Both the position numbers and the translations under genes were made by a program. From assembly GCA_016719165.1 (NCBI GenBank), contig JADKAJ010000008.1:1-64000 (forward strand): a DNA stretch of 64,000 nt, in the 5' to 3' direction. Source of the stretch: Chitinophagaceae bacterium. GTDB lineage: Bacteria > Bacteroidota > Bacteroidia > Chitinophagales > Chitinophagaceae. The notes below the pieces were generated by a model, which saw only the letters and a program-made list of their open reading frames with translations, searched no databases and was not told where the DNA came from. Of this stretch, positions 34,394-44,746 are shown in pieces (within the stretch, counting starts at the first letter, position 1; each line of letters opens with the position of its first letter).

Positions 34394-35461
34394 TTAATTC
34401 TTTGGAGGTGCTTTAACAAACTGTATCATCGCACTGCTTCCTTCGGTACTGGCCAGGTAGGCATCCTGCCGGTGCCCGTTTACAATGGCCACCATATAAG
34501 AAGTATTAGGTGGGATTGCTCCCATATTTTCGGCTACCATCACCAGTTCATTGCGCTCATTCAGATCCTGTACTGCCAGTTTGATTGCGTAAGCATTCGC
34601 CGTCAGTTTTATATGCTGAAACAGCAGTTTATCATTTAAGAAAAGAGAGATGGAATCGCCATCAATTTCGGCATTATCGTAAAAACGAAGTTCTATGGAG
34701 TCCCCGCTTACCGGTATTTCTTTAATAAATACTTTCTGGCGGGTAACAAACTTTTCTTCTATTGTCGGGGCTTTCAGCGGTTCGGCAGGTTTTACAACCG
34801 GTTGAGGTTTTTCAATGACGGGATTGATCTTTTCCGGAGGCACTGTTTCCTTTTGTGTCGGTTTTTCAGTTACAATTATTTTGGGAGTTTCTTCCTTTAT
34901 TCCAATAAGTTCTTCAGCTGGCTTTACCGGTAGCTGTGCTATCGCATTGATACTATCAATTATTTCCGGGTCATTGCCGCCCACGGTATAATTATCAATC
35001 ACAAAATCCCATTCATCTTCAAAATCCGTCTGTTCATTTTTATCTAAATGGACTTCCCCTTTTGCAACCCGGTCATTTTCTTTTTGTGCAGCTTTGCCAT
35101 CCAGCATCATTTTGTTACCTCCGGGGCAATTGAAATCTGCTCTTGACAGTAAGGGCATTTTTCCCGGAATTGAAATGGTGAACCGGCTTGATTTTTCCTC
35201 CAGTAACTGGTCATCCCACCATACGGCTTCGTTGGTGGTGGCATCAAAATATCCCCTGATACTATAGCGGCGGTAATTATTGGCTGATTCGTAATAATAC
35301 GAAGTACCTGTAAGACTATCTCCGTTTTGAATGATCTTTACCTCTACTTTTTGCCGGTTTATCTTTCCTTTCCATACTCCTGTGATCATTTGGCCATCTG
35401 CAGCAGAGAAAGAGAAACAAATAAGGAAAAAAAGTATTGTTTGTATCGTTATTTTTTTCAA
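34394..35461 (-). CDS. Exported protein with Pro-rich linker, unknown function
   Basis: 355 residues. Signal peptide ITIQTILFFLICFSFSAADGQ. The first domain (ITGVWKGKINRQKVEVKIIQNGDSLTGTSYYYES) has a lipocalin-like beta opening, then a Pro/Lys/Glu-rich linker at about 195-235 (PTQKETVPPEKINPVIEKPQ). A C-terminal beta domain follows (IPVSGDSIELRFYDNAEIDGDSISLFLND ... ELVMVAENMGAIPPNTS). No sorting tail, so it probably resides in the periplasm. I do not recognise a named family. Single gene, convergent with its neighbour. Confidence 0.7.
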   Translation of the reverse strand: MKKITIQTILFFLICFSFSAADGQMITGVWKGKINRQKVEVKIIQNGDSLTGTSYYYESANNYRRYSIRGYFDATTNEAVWWDDQLLEEKSSRFTISIPGKMPLLSRADFNCPGGNKMMLDGKAAQKENDRVAKGEVHLDKNEQTDFEDEWDFVIDNYTVGGNDPEIIDSINAIAQLPVKPAEELIGIKEETPKIIVTEKPTQKETVPPEKINPVIEKPQPVVKPAEPLKAPTIEEKFVTRQKVFIKEIPVSGDSIELRFYDNAEIDGDSISLFLNDKLLFQHIKLTANAYAIKLAVQDLNERNELVMVAENMGAIPPNTSYMVAIVNGHRQDAYLASTEGSSAMIQFVKAPPKN

Positions 35462-35606
35462 AATGCAGGTTTAAATGAGTTTTCAGGGTTATTCAGTTAA
35501 ACGAATCACGGGCAACTATTATTTTACCCGGAAATGGAATGGATTTGTTTTGGCTGGAATTTGTTTTATTTCCTATATTAGTCCCGTATTTTGTGCCATT
35601 ACCTGC

Positions 35607-35679
35607 TTATGAGGAATGTATTTACTATTCTTCCTCTTATTTCGGGTATTTGCATGTCCCGAATCTCATATCCTCATAA
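35607..35679 (+). promoter_or_regulatory. Structured 5' leader upstream of the M36 protease gene
   Basis: TTATGAGGA (35607-35615) pairs with TCCTCATAA (35671-35679), and inside it TTCGGG (35641-35646) pairs with CCCGAA (35658-35663). This nested structure lies 67 bases before the start of the 2154-residue protease gene. No T run follows, so it is not a simple terminator. Confidence 0.4.
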
Positions 35680-35745
35680 ATAACCATCGTACCTGTTGAA
35701 TTTCACTGGAAGTAATTCGGCATCTAAAACCCAACACTAACTTTT

Positions 35746-38700
35746 ATGAGAAAAGTTCTACTTTTTATCGGTTTATTGATTTGTGCTTTCACCAGCTTTG
35801 CACAGGTTGATAACAAAACCAAAAACGCAGCGCTGCAACTTGTCAGGCAAAACGCAGCTGCTATCAAATTGCCATCTCAGGACATTAATGATGTTATCGT
35901 ATCTAGCAGTTACCAGATTACCGGGACTGATGTGATAATGGTGTACCTGCAACAGAGCTACAAGGGCATCCCTGTTTATAACCAGTTAAAAACACTGGCT
36001 TTCAGGGGTGGAAAAGTGGTATCCGATGCAGGAGATCTGCAACCATCTATGGAAAAGCTTACTGGTAATGCAAGCAATTTGCCTGGTATTTCTCCGGCTA
36101 ATGCTTTACAATCAGCATTCAGAGAAGCAAAAGTAGAAGCCACTGAACTGGCTGTGCCAATCAGCGTACTGGAAGATGGCCGCAAATTTGAATTTGGTAA
36201 GTTGGGCGTTTCTGCCGAGAACATAAGTGCCGAATTGATCTGGATGCCTAATGCAAGGGGCGAATATCGCTTAGCCTGGCAGGTGTTCGTGGCTCCGGTT
36301 AGCACATCAGACTACTGGCTGATCAGAGTAGATGCTCAAACAGGGACTATATTAAATAAAGATAACCTGACTATTACCTGTAAATGGGATCATGAGAACC
36401 ATTCAATAGAGAAACATGTTGCAGAAAAACATAATAAAAAATCTGCAACCAGTTCCATGAACTATGTGATGCAGCGTAATGATAAAAGTAATAAATGGGA
36501 GTACAAACCATTTGTAATTGGGACTGCTACTTATCGTGTGGTTAAATATCCTGCAGAAAGCCCCCAGCACCCCGGAGGTACACCTTCATTGCATACAGAT
36601 CCGTGGACATTGACGCCCGGTAATGCAACTTCTTTAAAATGGCACAGTGACCCGGCTGATTATAATATCACCCGTGGTAATAACGTGTGGGCCCAGGAAG
36701 ACAGGGATGCAAATAATACAACTTTCGGTATTACGGGTAACTCAACTACCCCATTACCGAATCTGACTTTTGATTATACCTACGATTTTACAAAGAGTCC
36801 TATTGACCCCACTTCTGACAACCAGCAGGCTGCTATTGTAAACTTGTTTTACATGAATAACCTGATGCATGATATGGCGTATACGTACGGGTTTGATGAA
36901 GTAGCAGGTAATTTTCAGAATGACAACCAGGGCCGCGGTGGTGCTGGTGTTGACTATGTAATTGCCGATGCTCAGGATGCCAGTGGTACGAACAATGCCA
37001 ATTTTGCCACACCAGCTGATGGCTCCAGGCCAAGAATGCAAATGTTCCTATGGACAGCTCCCAATCCTGACAGGGATGGTGACTTAGATAATGGAATTGT
37101 AAGTCATGAATACGGACATGGTATCAGTAACAGGTTTACTGGTGGACCAAACGTGGTTAACTGTCTGCAAAATGCCGAACAGGGTGGTGAAGGATGGAGT
37201 GATTATATGTCTTTGATGATGGGAACGAACTGGGCTACTGCAACTATAAATGACGGACCGATCAGGAGAGGTATTGGCACTTACGCTTTAAATCAACCTA
37301 TAACCGGAAATGGTATCCGGGCTCAGCCATATTCTACAGATATGTCTATCTTCTCCCTGACCTATGCTAATCTGCCGGGTCAGGCAGTACCACATGGTGT
37401 TGGTACTATATGGTGTGGAATGCTATGGGAAATGACCTGGGAGATCATCAAACAGGATAATTTCATTGAACCAAACTTTATGAGTCCTCCGGGTGCGGTT
37501 TCAACATGGAGAGGCAATGCAGCAGCTATGAAACTGGTTATGGAAGGAATGAGGTTGCAGCCTTGTAGTCCGGGTTTTGTACAATCCAGGAATGCAATCT
37601 TACAAGCTGACCAGGTTTTCTTTGGTGGTCGTTATGCCTGCTCTATCTGGAAAGCTTTTGCTAAAAGAGGATTGGGACGTAATGCATCTCAGGGTTCTAA
37701 CACCAGTATCTCAGATGGTGTACCTGATTTCTCCGTTGATTCAGGAAATTTTGGCCTTAATCCAAGTGGTCCTTCAGTGTTTGAAGGAACTCCTCTTACA
37801 TATACAAACGTTGTAAGTGCAGGCGAATGCACACCGATGGCAAACTATGTATTGAGAGATACATTGCCAACTACTGTAACCTGGGTTAGCGGTGGTGTGT
37901 ATACCCCGGGAGACAGGGTAGTAACATTCAGCCCGATCAACCTTGCCATTAACACTTCTCAGAATTTTCCGGTAACAGTTAATGTCAATGCAGGTACCTA
38001 TTTTGCTCCGGTAGAGCATATCAATGATCCGGTTACCGCCATTGCGCCTAACTGGACTGCTACTTCCACTACTGCAAACGTATGGGCTACTTCTGGTGCT
38101 TCTGTAAGAAGTGCACCGCTGGCTTTCTTTTCACCAAATCCAACTGTATCGTCTCAACAGATTTTAACGACGACAAATCCAATTGTGCTGACTGCTAATC
38201 CTTCAGCCTTCACTTCGCTTAGTTTCTGGCACAGGTATGTTACAGAAAGCGGATTTGATGGTTGTGTGGTGGAGATCAGCACTAACAGTGGTGGCACATG
38301 GACTGACCTTGGTCCATACATGTCAGGAGCCCGGTATAATGGTACATTATCAGCATTGAATACATTCCTGGGAGGCCGCCAGGCATTTACAGGAAACGTA
38401 GGGGCTTCATTTGTTGAAACAAAAATTAACCTGGCAGCATTTGCCGGTCAAACTATATTGATAAGATTCAGGTTTGCATCTGATCCTTCAGTGGGTGCAA
38501 CAGGATGGTATATTGATGATATTTTGCTAGAGAGCAAGCCTTTTGTTTATACCAAAGCAGGTTTGTATGATAATACAAATACCAGGGTAAGTTATAAAGA
38601 CAGTCTTACCCCGATCATTCAGGCACTTTGTGCAGACCCGCCTGTGGTTAATGCTCCAACCGTAACACAGCCAACCTGTGGAGGAACCTTAACAGGAACA

Positions 38701-41700
38701 ATTGTTGTAAATGCAACTGGCGTTAGTACATTAGAATATAGTATTAATGGTGGTACGACATACCAGGCTTCAAATACATTTACAGGTCTTGCAGCAGGTA
38801 ACTATGATATCGTAGTTCGATTGCAGGCCACACCTTCGTGTGTGACCACCTATAGCAGTAACCCTGTAGTGATAAATGCACTGACTGGTACTCCATCCAT
38901 TACTCCGCCAACAGTAACTCAACCGCTCTGTCCAATATTAACCGGAACAATTGTTGTGAATGCAACGGGTACCGGTACGTTGGAGTACAGTGTAAATGGC
39001 GGCACTACTTTCCAATTATCTAATACTTTCAGTGGATTAACTCCCGGCAATTACAATATTGTAGTAAGGGAGCAAAGTAATCCTGGTTGTTCTACAATCT
39101 ATAGTGGTAATCCTGTAGTAATTAATACAGTGATACCTCCTGTTGTTGTTACACAACCTGTAAACAGGATAATATGCCAGAATGGAAACACAACTTTCAC
39201 CATCACTGATAACGCACCAGTTCCGGCGCCAACATACCAGTGGCAGATCAGTACCAACGGAGGTACAACCTGGACCAACCTGGCTAACGTAGCTCCTTTC
39301 TCTGGTGTTACTACAACCACACTTACTGTTACTTCGGCAGGATTAGTATATAACGGTAATTTGTTCCGTTGTGTAGTTCAGAATATCTGTGGTCCTACCA
39401 ATTCCAACTCTGCATCACTTACTGTTAACCCGATACCAACTGTTAACTCAGGCCCAAGTGGTTTGTGTGCACCGGTAACTCTAACTGCTAGTGGTAATGC
39501 TGATACTTATGCCTGGACACCTTCAGGTGGTTTAAATACAACAACTGGTACAACTGTAATTGCTACGCCAACTGTTACAACTGTGTATACAGTTACAGGA
39601 ACTATTACTGCAACTGGTTGCCAGAATTCTGCTTCCGTAACTGTATTGGGTACACCAGCCACGCCGGCTATTACCCCTGCAGCTCCGGTTATTTGTGCAG
39701 GAACAATTCAGCCATTAACAGTGGCACCAACAACCTTTACGGTCACTTATTCAGGTGCTGCTCTCACCATACCCGGAACAGGAACAGGTGCAGGAACAGG
39801 TGCCCCTGCCAGTGTTTATCCGGCTGTGGTTAATATTTCTGGTTTACCAACTTCTGGTGTAAGAGTTAAATCAATTGCAATAAATGGACTTACGCATACA
39901 TTCCCTGGTGATATTGATATGGTTGTTCAATCACCAACCGGTACCAACGTGGTGATCATGTCTGATGCTGGTGGTGGAACAGATATTGTAAATAGCAATC
40001 TTGTGTTTGATGATGCAGCTGCATCATTGTTACCTGCTGCTATTGTGTCAGGAACTTACAGGCCAACCAATGCGGCTGGTCCGGATGCATTCCCTGCCCC
40101 AGGTCCAGGTTCAATAACCCAGGTTAACCCTCCGTTGTCAAACTTTACAGGCAACTTCAATGGCAACTGGAATTTATTTGTTGTAGATGATGCGGGTGGT
40201 GATGCTGGTTCATTGACCAGCTGGACTATTACTTTCGAAGTACCAACTGCTATTTGGTCTCCAGCAACCGGATTATTTTCTGATCCTGCTGCTACTGTAC
40301 CGTATGTGGCCGGAACAGCTGCTTCAACCGTTTACTTCCTGCAATCACCTGCTGTTACTACTAATTATACCTATACTGTAACGAATACATTGGGTACATG
40401 TAGTTCGGGTCCTGCAAGCGTAACGGTTACAGTTAATCCTGTTCCAACAATTGCAGTAGGTCCGAATAACCAGTGTGGACCAGTTACGTTAACTGCAACC
40501 GGAAATTCTAATTCTTATTCCTGGAGTCCGGCTGCTGGTCTTAATACTACTACCGGTGCGGTTGTTATCGCTAATCCAACTGCAAATACGGTGTATACGG
40601 TTACCGGTGCACTTACTCCTTCGGGTTGTACCAGTTCTGCATCTGTTACAGTTAATGCAACACCTCCTGCACCAGTAGTTACTCCAAGCAGTGTTTCACT
40701 TTGCCTTGGAAATATAGCTCCTCTGTCAGTACCGGTTACATTTAACTCTGCAAATGGAGGTGCAATAACAATCAATGCTTCAGGTGCTGGAACACCTTAC
40801 CCGTCCACAATCAATGTGACAGGTGTACCGGCTGGAGCAAGAGTTAAATCAGTTCGTATCAACGGGTTTGCACATACATTCCCTGATGATGTAGATATCC
40901 TGCTGCAATCACCCGCCAGCACTAACGTAGTAATAATGTCTGATGTAGGTGGTAGTGCTGATAATACGGGTCAAAATTTTGTATTTGATGATGCAGCCGG
41001 ATCATTAATGTCTGATGGTGCCTTAAACGCATCTGGTACGTACAGACCAACCAATTATGTTACACCTGATACATGGGCAGCTCCTGGACCTGGTGCCATT
41101 ACACAGGCAGTTCCAACATTATCTTCATTTACTGGTAATATGAATGGTACCTGGAACTTGTTTGTAGTCGATGACCTGGGCGGAGATGGAGGTGCTATTG
41201 CCAGCTGGAGTATCACTTTTGAAGTTCCCGGACCGGTTTGGTCACCAGCTACCGGACTGTTTACTAACGCTGCCGCCACTATTCCTTATGTAGCAGGTAC
41301 CCAGTTGGCAACTGTTTATGCCAGCCCGGCCACCACTACAACATATTCCGTAAATAACATTACACCAACCTGTACTTCACCGACAACAACGGTAACTGTT
41401 ACTATTTATCAGCCCATTGCAATCACAACACAGCCTGCCAGCCAGACTGTTTGTGCCGGTGCAACAGTTACGTTTAGTGTAGCAACTACCGGTAACTTCC
41501 AGACATACCAATGGCAGTTAAGTACAGATAACGGCGCTACCTGGACCAATATCAGTGGTGCTAATGCAACATCATATGTGGTGGCTAATACAACTACTGC
41601 TTTAAGCGGCAGAAGGTATCGTGTGATTGTAACTAATAGTTGTAATACAGTTACTTCTAATGCGGCAACATTAACAGTAAATGCTTTACCAACTGTTGTA

Positions 41701-42210
41701 GCGAACGATCTGTTCAGCAGGAGGATCTGTATCAGTGATACATTGGTTCCATTAATTGGAACACCGGTTGGTGGTAGCTGGAGTGGTATTGGTGTTTCTG
41801 GTTTCAACTTTATACCAGGTGCCACTGCTGTTGGAACATATACGCTTACTTATTCATATACTAATGCTGCCGGTTGTACTTCAACTGATACAACTACAGT
41901 GAAAGTGAGTGATTGTCCTGAAAGAATCAGGTTATTGAGAGATAATGCAGTAATACTGTTCCCGAATCCGAACAACGGACAATTCAACATCCGGATGAAC
42001 AGTGTATTGTATAATTATCTTGGTATGAAAGTGTACACAGCTGCTGGACAACTGGTACATACACAACAATGGAGTGGCTTGGTTTATGGCCGTGTGATAC
42101 CAATTAACCTGACTCATCTGCCAGCTGCAGTTTACATGGTAAGGTTCGTTTACGACGATGGAATCAGAACATCGGAGAAGACCTTCAAAGTAATAGTAGG
42201 CAGACAGTAA
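35746..42210 (+). CDS. Giant secreted fungalysin (M36) metalloprotease with T9SS sorting domain
   Basis: 2154 residues. Signal peptide MRKVLLFIGLLICAFTSFAQ. An FTP-type propeptide covers about 30-200, then the M36 catalytic domain. Zinc ligands are H454 and H458 in HEYGHG with catalytic E455, and Glu near 482 (GGEGWSDY). After it come a beta-sandwich (FWHRYVTESGFDGCVVEIS), two SprB/Ig-type repeats (GTIVVNATGxxTLEYSxNGG), Ig-like segments, two proprotein-convertase P-domain modules at about 1325-1500 and 1663-1826 (both with FTGNxNGxWNLFVVDDxGGD), and a type A sorting domain (LFPNPNNGQFNIRM). A single transcription unit with leader structure and terminator. An extracellular protease for protein degradation. 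Confidence 0.93.
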   Translation: MRKVLLFIGLLICAFTSFAQVDNKTKNAALQLVRQNAAAIKLPSQDINDVIVSSSYQITGTDVIMVYLQQSYKGIPVYNQLKTLAFRGGKVVSDAGDLQPSMEKLTGNASNLPGISPANALQSAFREAKVEATELAVPISVLEDGRKFEFGKLGVSAENISAELIWMPNARGEYRLAWQVFVAPVSTSDYWLIRVDAQTGTILNKDNLTITCKWDHENHSIEKHVAEKHNKKSATSSMNYVMQRNDKSNKWEYKPFVIGTATYRVVKYPAESPQHPGGTPSLHTDPWTLTPGNATSLKWHSDPADYNITRGNNVWAQEDRDANNTTFGITGNSTTPLPNLTFDYTYDFTKSPIDPTSDNQQAAIVNLFYMNNLMHDMAYTYGFDEVAGNFQNDNQGRGGAGVDYVIADAQDASGTNNANFATPADGSRPRMQMFLWTAPNPDRDGDLDNGIVSHEYGHGISNRFTGGPNVVNCLQNAEQGGEGWSDYMSLMMGTNWATATINDGPIRRGIGTYALNQPITGNGIRAQPYSTDMSIFSLTYANLPGQAVPHGVGTIWCGMLWEMTWEIIKQDNFIEPNFMSPPGAVSTWRGNAAAMKLVMEGMRLQPCSPGFVQSRNAILQADQVFFGGRYACSIWKAFAKRGLGRNASQGSNTSISDGVPDFSVDSGNFGLNPSGPSVFEGTPLTYTNVVSAGECTPMANYVLRDTLPTTVTWVSGGVYTPGDRVVTFSPINLAINTSQNFPVTVNVNAGTYFAPVEHINDPVTAIAPNWTATSTTANVWATSGASVRSAPLAFFSPNPTVSSQQILTTTNPIVLTANPSAFTSLSFWHRYVTESGFDGCVVEISTNSGGTWTDLGPYMSGARYNGTLSALNTFLGGRQAFTGNVGASFVETKINLAAFAGQTILIRFRFASDPSVGATGWYIDDILLESKPFVYTKAGLYDNTNTRVSYKDSLTPIIQALCADPPVVNAPTVTQPTCGGTLTGTIVVNATGVSTLEYSINGGTTYQASNTFTGLAAGNYDIVVRLQATPSCVTTYSSNPVVINALTGTPSITPPTVTQPLCPILTGTIVVNATGTGTLEYSVNGGTTFQLSNTFSGLTPGNYNIVVREQSNPGCSTIYSGNPVVINTVIPPVVVTQPVNRIICQNGNTTFTITDNAPVPAPTYQWQISTNGGTTWTNLANVAPFSGVTTTTLTVTSAGLVYNGNLFRCVVQNICGPTNSNSASLTVNPIPTVNSGPSGLCAPVTLTASGNADTYAWTPSGGLNTTTGTTVIATPTVTTVYTVTGTITATGCQNSASVTVLGTPATPAITPAAPVICAGTIQPLTVAPTTFTVTYSGAALTIPGTGTGAGTGAPASVYPAVVNISGLPTSGVRVKSIAINGLTHTFPGDIDMVVQSPTGTNVVIMSDAGGGTDIVNSNLVFDDAAASLLPAAIVSGTYRPTNAAGPDAFPAPGPGSITQVNPPLSNFTGNFNGNWNLFVVDDAGGDAGSLTSWTITFEVPTAIWSPATGLFSDPAATVPYVAGTAASTVYFLQSPAVTTNYTYTVTNTLGTCSSGPASVTVTVNPVPTIAVGPNNQCGPVTLTATGNSNSYSWSPAAGLNTTTGAVVIANPTANTVYTVTGALTPSGCTSSASVTVNATPPAPVVTPSSVSLCLGNIAPLSVPVTFNSANGGAITINASGAGTPYPSTINVTGVPAGARVKSVRINGFAHTFPDDVDILLQSPASTNVVIMSDVGGSADNTGQNFVFDDAAGSLMSDGALNASGTYRPTNYVTPDTWAAPGPGAITQAVPTLSSFTGNMNGTWNLFVVDDLGGDGGAIASWSITFEVPGPVWSPATGLFTNAAATIPYVAGTQLATVYASPATTTTYSVNNITPTCTSPTTTVTVTIYQPIAITTQPASQTVCAGATVTFSVATTGNFQTYQWQLSTDNGATWTNISGANATSYVVANTTTALSGRRYRVIVTNSCNTVTSNAATLTVNALPTVVANDLFSRRICISDTLVPLIGTPVGGSWSGIGVSGFNFIPGATAVGTYTLTYSYTNAAGCTSTDTTTVKVSDCPERIRLLRDNAVILFPNPNNGQFNIRMNSVLYNYLGMKVYTAAGQLVHTQQWSGLVYGRVIPINLTHLPAAVYMVRFVYDDGIRTSEKTFKVIVGRQ

Positions 42211-42234
42211 AGAAAGATTCAGTTTATAATTATA

Positions 42235-42266
42235 AGGCATCCCGAAATTATCGGGATGCCTTTTTT
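42235..42266 (+). terminator. Rho-independent terminator
   Basis: AGGCATCCCGA pairs with TCGGGATGCCT, followed by six T. It closes the M36 gene. Confidence 0.92.
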
Positions 42267-42295
42267 CTTGTCAGCTGTCCACTTATCTTTAGAGA

Positions 42296-43000
42296 ATGGC
42301 ATCATTGAACATTTTGCAGGAAATACACAGGTACCAGGCAGCTTTTCATCCTGTGGTGGTATTTGACCATGTAAAGGATAAGTTGCTTCCATTTGATTTT
42401 ACAGCTGCTAATAAAGAACTGACAGCGGATATTTTACTCAGCTCTAACCAGTTTATCGCTTATATCAATGATAAGTTGAACAAAGCGAATGCCCGGTATG
42501 GTATTGGTGGATACGCAGAACACAGAACAGTCTATAGTAGCAGCAAGGTTTTTGACGGTAATACACCCGGGGAAGAGCCCCGGCGCCTTCACCTGGGGAT
42601 TGATATCTGGGGCCCACCCCTAACGGCTATAATGGCGCCACTGGATGGGATTGTTCACAGTTTTGCATTTAATAATCGTTTTGGTGATTATGGCGCTACT
42701 ATTATTCTCACCCATTTACTGGGAGGCTTCACATTTTATACTTTATACGGACACCTGAGTTTACATTCAATTAAAAATCTCCGGGAAGGAGAACTGGTAA
42801 AAAGGGGTGAGGTATTTGCAGAATTTGGTGTCCCCGCTGAAAATGGCAGCTGGCCGCCTCATTTGCATTTTCAATTGATACTTGATATAGGAGAATGGAA
42901 AGGTGATTATCCCGGTGTTTGTAAATTTTCAGAAAAGGAACAATGGGTTGCCAACAGCCCTGACCCGGATATTATTTTACAGTTGAACCAGTACTTATAG
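42296..43000 (+). CDS. M23-family peptidase-like protein without signal peptide
   Basis: 234 residues. The LytM/M23 core is complete: HLGIDIWGPPLTAIMAPLDGIVHSF holds the HxxxD zinc motif, followed by LTHLLGGFTFYTLYGHLS, and then WPPHLHFQL with the HxH motif. M23 enzymes cut peptide cross-links in cell walls or peptides outside the cytoplasm. This N-terminus (MASLNILQEIHRYQAAFHPVVVFDHVKD) has no signal sequence or membrane segment, so it may be cytoplasmic or exported otherwise. The first 90 residues are a region I do not recognise. Single gene between a terminator and a convergent gene. Confidence 0.88.
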   Translation: MASLNILQEIHRYQAAFHPVVVFDHVKDKLLPFDFTAANKELTADILLSSNQFIAYINDKLNKANARYGIGGYAEHRTVYSSSKVFDGNTPGEEPRRLHLGIDIWGPPLTAIMAPLDGIVHSFAFNNRFGDYGATIILTHLLGGFTFYTLYGHLSLHSIKNLREGELVKRGEVFAEFGVPAENGSWPPHLHFQLILDIGEWKGDYPGVCKFSEKEQWVANSPDPDIILQLNQYL

Positions 43001-43012
43001 ATATGGATCTGT

Positions 43013-43660
43013 TTAGGCCTTCAGTAATTTAAAAGCATGCTTCCACTGATTCCGGATAAAGCCCGGAATGCACCATAATATACAAAGGGGTTCAATGGCT
43101 CTCGCTGCTTCCACTCCTCCCATATCTTCTGTTTCCCATCCAAATGATGTTAAAATACCAGTTACTGTTTTCTTAGCTCCCTCATCATTTCCGCATATGA
43201 ACATAGTGGGTGTGCCACCGGCAAATTGTGGTTTATACATAAATGCATTACCAACACTATTGAAAGCTTTTACCAGTTTTGCATCCGGCAATATCTTCTG
43301 AATTCTTTCCATCAGCGAATCTTCGAGTGTAGTGAAATATTTGAGTACTCCATTATCTGGCGGAATTGCTGCAATAGGATTGGTAGTATCTATTACTGTT
43401 TTTTCAAAAAAATGTTCTTTGCCTGCCAGCGCAATTGCATCTTCAACAGCAAGCCCACTAACAGCAAGAACAATAATATCTCCGAACTGGGCAGTTTCCT
43501 GGAAAGAACCTGCCAGGCCATCAGTATTTTCCTTTTGCCAGTTTACCATTTCTTCCTTTGAAATATTTCGGGTACCCAGTATTACTTTATACCCTTCTTT
43601 TAAAAAAGCAGAGGCCAATACCCGGCCTACAGGTCCTGAACCGATGACTCCGATTTTCAT
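43013..43660 (-). CDS. NADPH-dependent F420 reductase-like oxidoreductase
   Basis: 215 residues from MKIGVIGSGPVGRVLASAFLKEGYKV, a Rossmann GxGxxG fold with GTRNISK afterwards, typical of the F420:NADP oxidoreductase-like family. Further marks are DIIVLAVSGLAVEDAI, VIDTTNPI, KLVKAFNSVG and MFICGNDEGAKKTV. An NAD(P)-linked reductase of unproven substrate; many members are not F420-linked, and this phylum generally lacks F420. The long in-frame extension upstream is not used. Divergent from ruvB. Confidence 0.85.
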   Translation of the reverse strand: MKIGVIGSGPVGRVLASAFLKEGYKVILGTRNISKEEMVNWQKENTDGLAGSFQETAQFGDIIVLAVSGLAVEDAIALAGKEHFFEKTVIDTTNPIAAIPPDNGVLKYFTTLEDSLMERIQKILPDAKLVKAFNSVGNAFMYKPQFAGGTPTMFICGNDEGAKKTVTGILTSFGWETEDMGGVEAARAIEPLCILWCIPGFIRNQWKHAFKLLKA

Positions 43661-43717
43661 AACTGTCCGTTTTTCTTTTTTAATAATTAGCTTTACAAAT
43701 ATTAAGAAAAAAAATTG

Positions 43718-44746
43718 ATGGCTAATCCTAACCTCAATAGTGATAAGCAGGGCCTGGCGGCGGTGGACAAGGAATTTGAAAATAATATCCGGCCTGCTGC
43801 TATTGCAGATTTTTCCGGTCAGGACCAGATCATTGAAAATCTGCGCATTTTTATTAAGGCTGCCAAGATCCGTGGCGAGGCATTGGACCATGTTTTATTT
43901 CATGGGCCTCCCGGTTTGGGGAAAACAACGCTATCGAGAATCGTAGCCAATGAACTGGGGGTGAATATTAAAGAAACTTCAGGTCCGGTAATAGAAAAGC
44001 CCGGTGATCTTGCTGGCCTGCTTACCAGTTTGGAAGCTAATGATGTTCTGTTTATTGATGAAATACACCGACTGAGTACAGTGGTGGAAGAATACCTGTA
44101 TGCAGCAATGGAAGATTACCGCATAGATATTATGATTGATTCCGGTCCCAATGCAAGAAGCATCCAGATCAATCTCAATCCATTTACGTTAATTGGGGCT
44201 ACTACCAGGAGTGGGTTGCTCACAGCTCCATTATTATCAAGATTTGCCATTAAATCAAGACTGGAATATTATACTTCAGCAGTGCTGAATAAGATCATTC
44301 ATAGATCTGCAGGGATATTAGGTACTAACATTTCAAAAGAGGCGGTGGAAGAAATTGGCAGAAGAAGCCGGGGCACACCCAGAATAGCAAATGGCTTGCT
44401 CAGGAGGGTTAGAGATTTTGCCCAGGTATTAAATGACGGTCAAATTGATTTTGGTATCACACAACATGCTTTAAAGGCATTGAATGTGGATGAGCATGGG
44501 TTGGATGATATGGATAACAGGATACTTGCCACCATCATTGATAAATTCAAAGGCGGGCCTGTCGGCATCACCACCATTGCCACAGCAGTAGGAGAAGAAG
44601 CGGGTACATTGGAAGAAGTGTATGAACCTTTTTTGATACAGGAAGGTTTTTTACAACGAACCCCAAGAGGCAGAGAAGTGACAGCGAAAGCGTATGAGCA
44701 TTTGGGGAAATCCCGTCCGAACACCCCCGGTTCATTATTCTCCTAA
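43718..44746 (+). CDS. ruvB: Holliday junction branch migration helicase RuvB
   Basis: 342 residues. Walker A is HVLFHGPPGLGKTTLSRIVA, Walker B DVLFIDEIHRL, sensor I IGATTRSGLLTAPLLSRF, and the winged-helix C-terminus (GGPVGITTIATAVGEEAGTLEEVYEPFL ... GFLQRTPRGREVT) binds DNA. It forms hexamer rings with RuvA to move the branch point, and RuvC (20 kb upstream) cuts it. ATG 43718 is used; a TTG directly before it is also in frame. The convergent response regulator gene follows, with a weak stem-loop in between. Confidence 0.97.
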   Translation: MANPNLNSDKQGLAAVDKEFENNIRPAAIADFSGQDQIIENLRIFIKAAKIRGEALDHVLFHGPPGLGKTTLSRIVANELGVNIKETSGPVIEKPGDLAGLLTSLEANDVLFIDEIHRLSTVVEEYLYAAMEDYRIDIMIDSGPNARSIQINLNPFTLIGATTRSGLLTAPLLSRFAIKSRLEYYTSAVLNKIIHRSAGILGTNISKEAVEEIGRRSRGTPRIANGLLRRVRDFAQVLNDGQIDFGITQHALKALNVDEHGLDDMDNRILATIIDKFKGGPVGITTIATAVGEEAGTLEEVYEPFLIQEGFLQRTPRGREVTAKAYEHLGKSRPNTPGSLFS

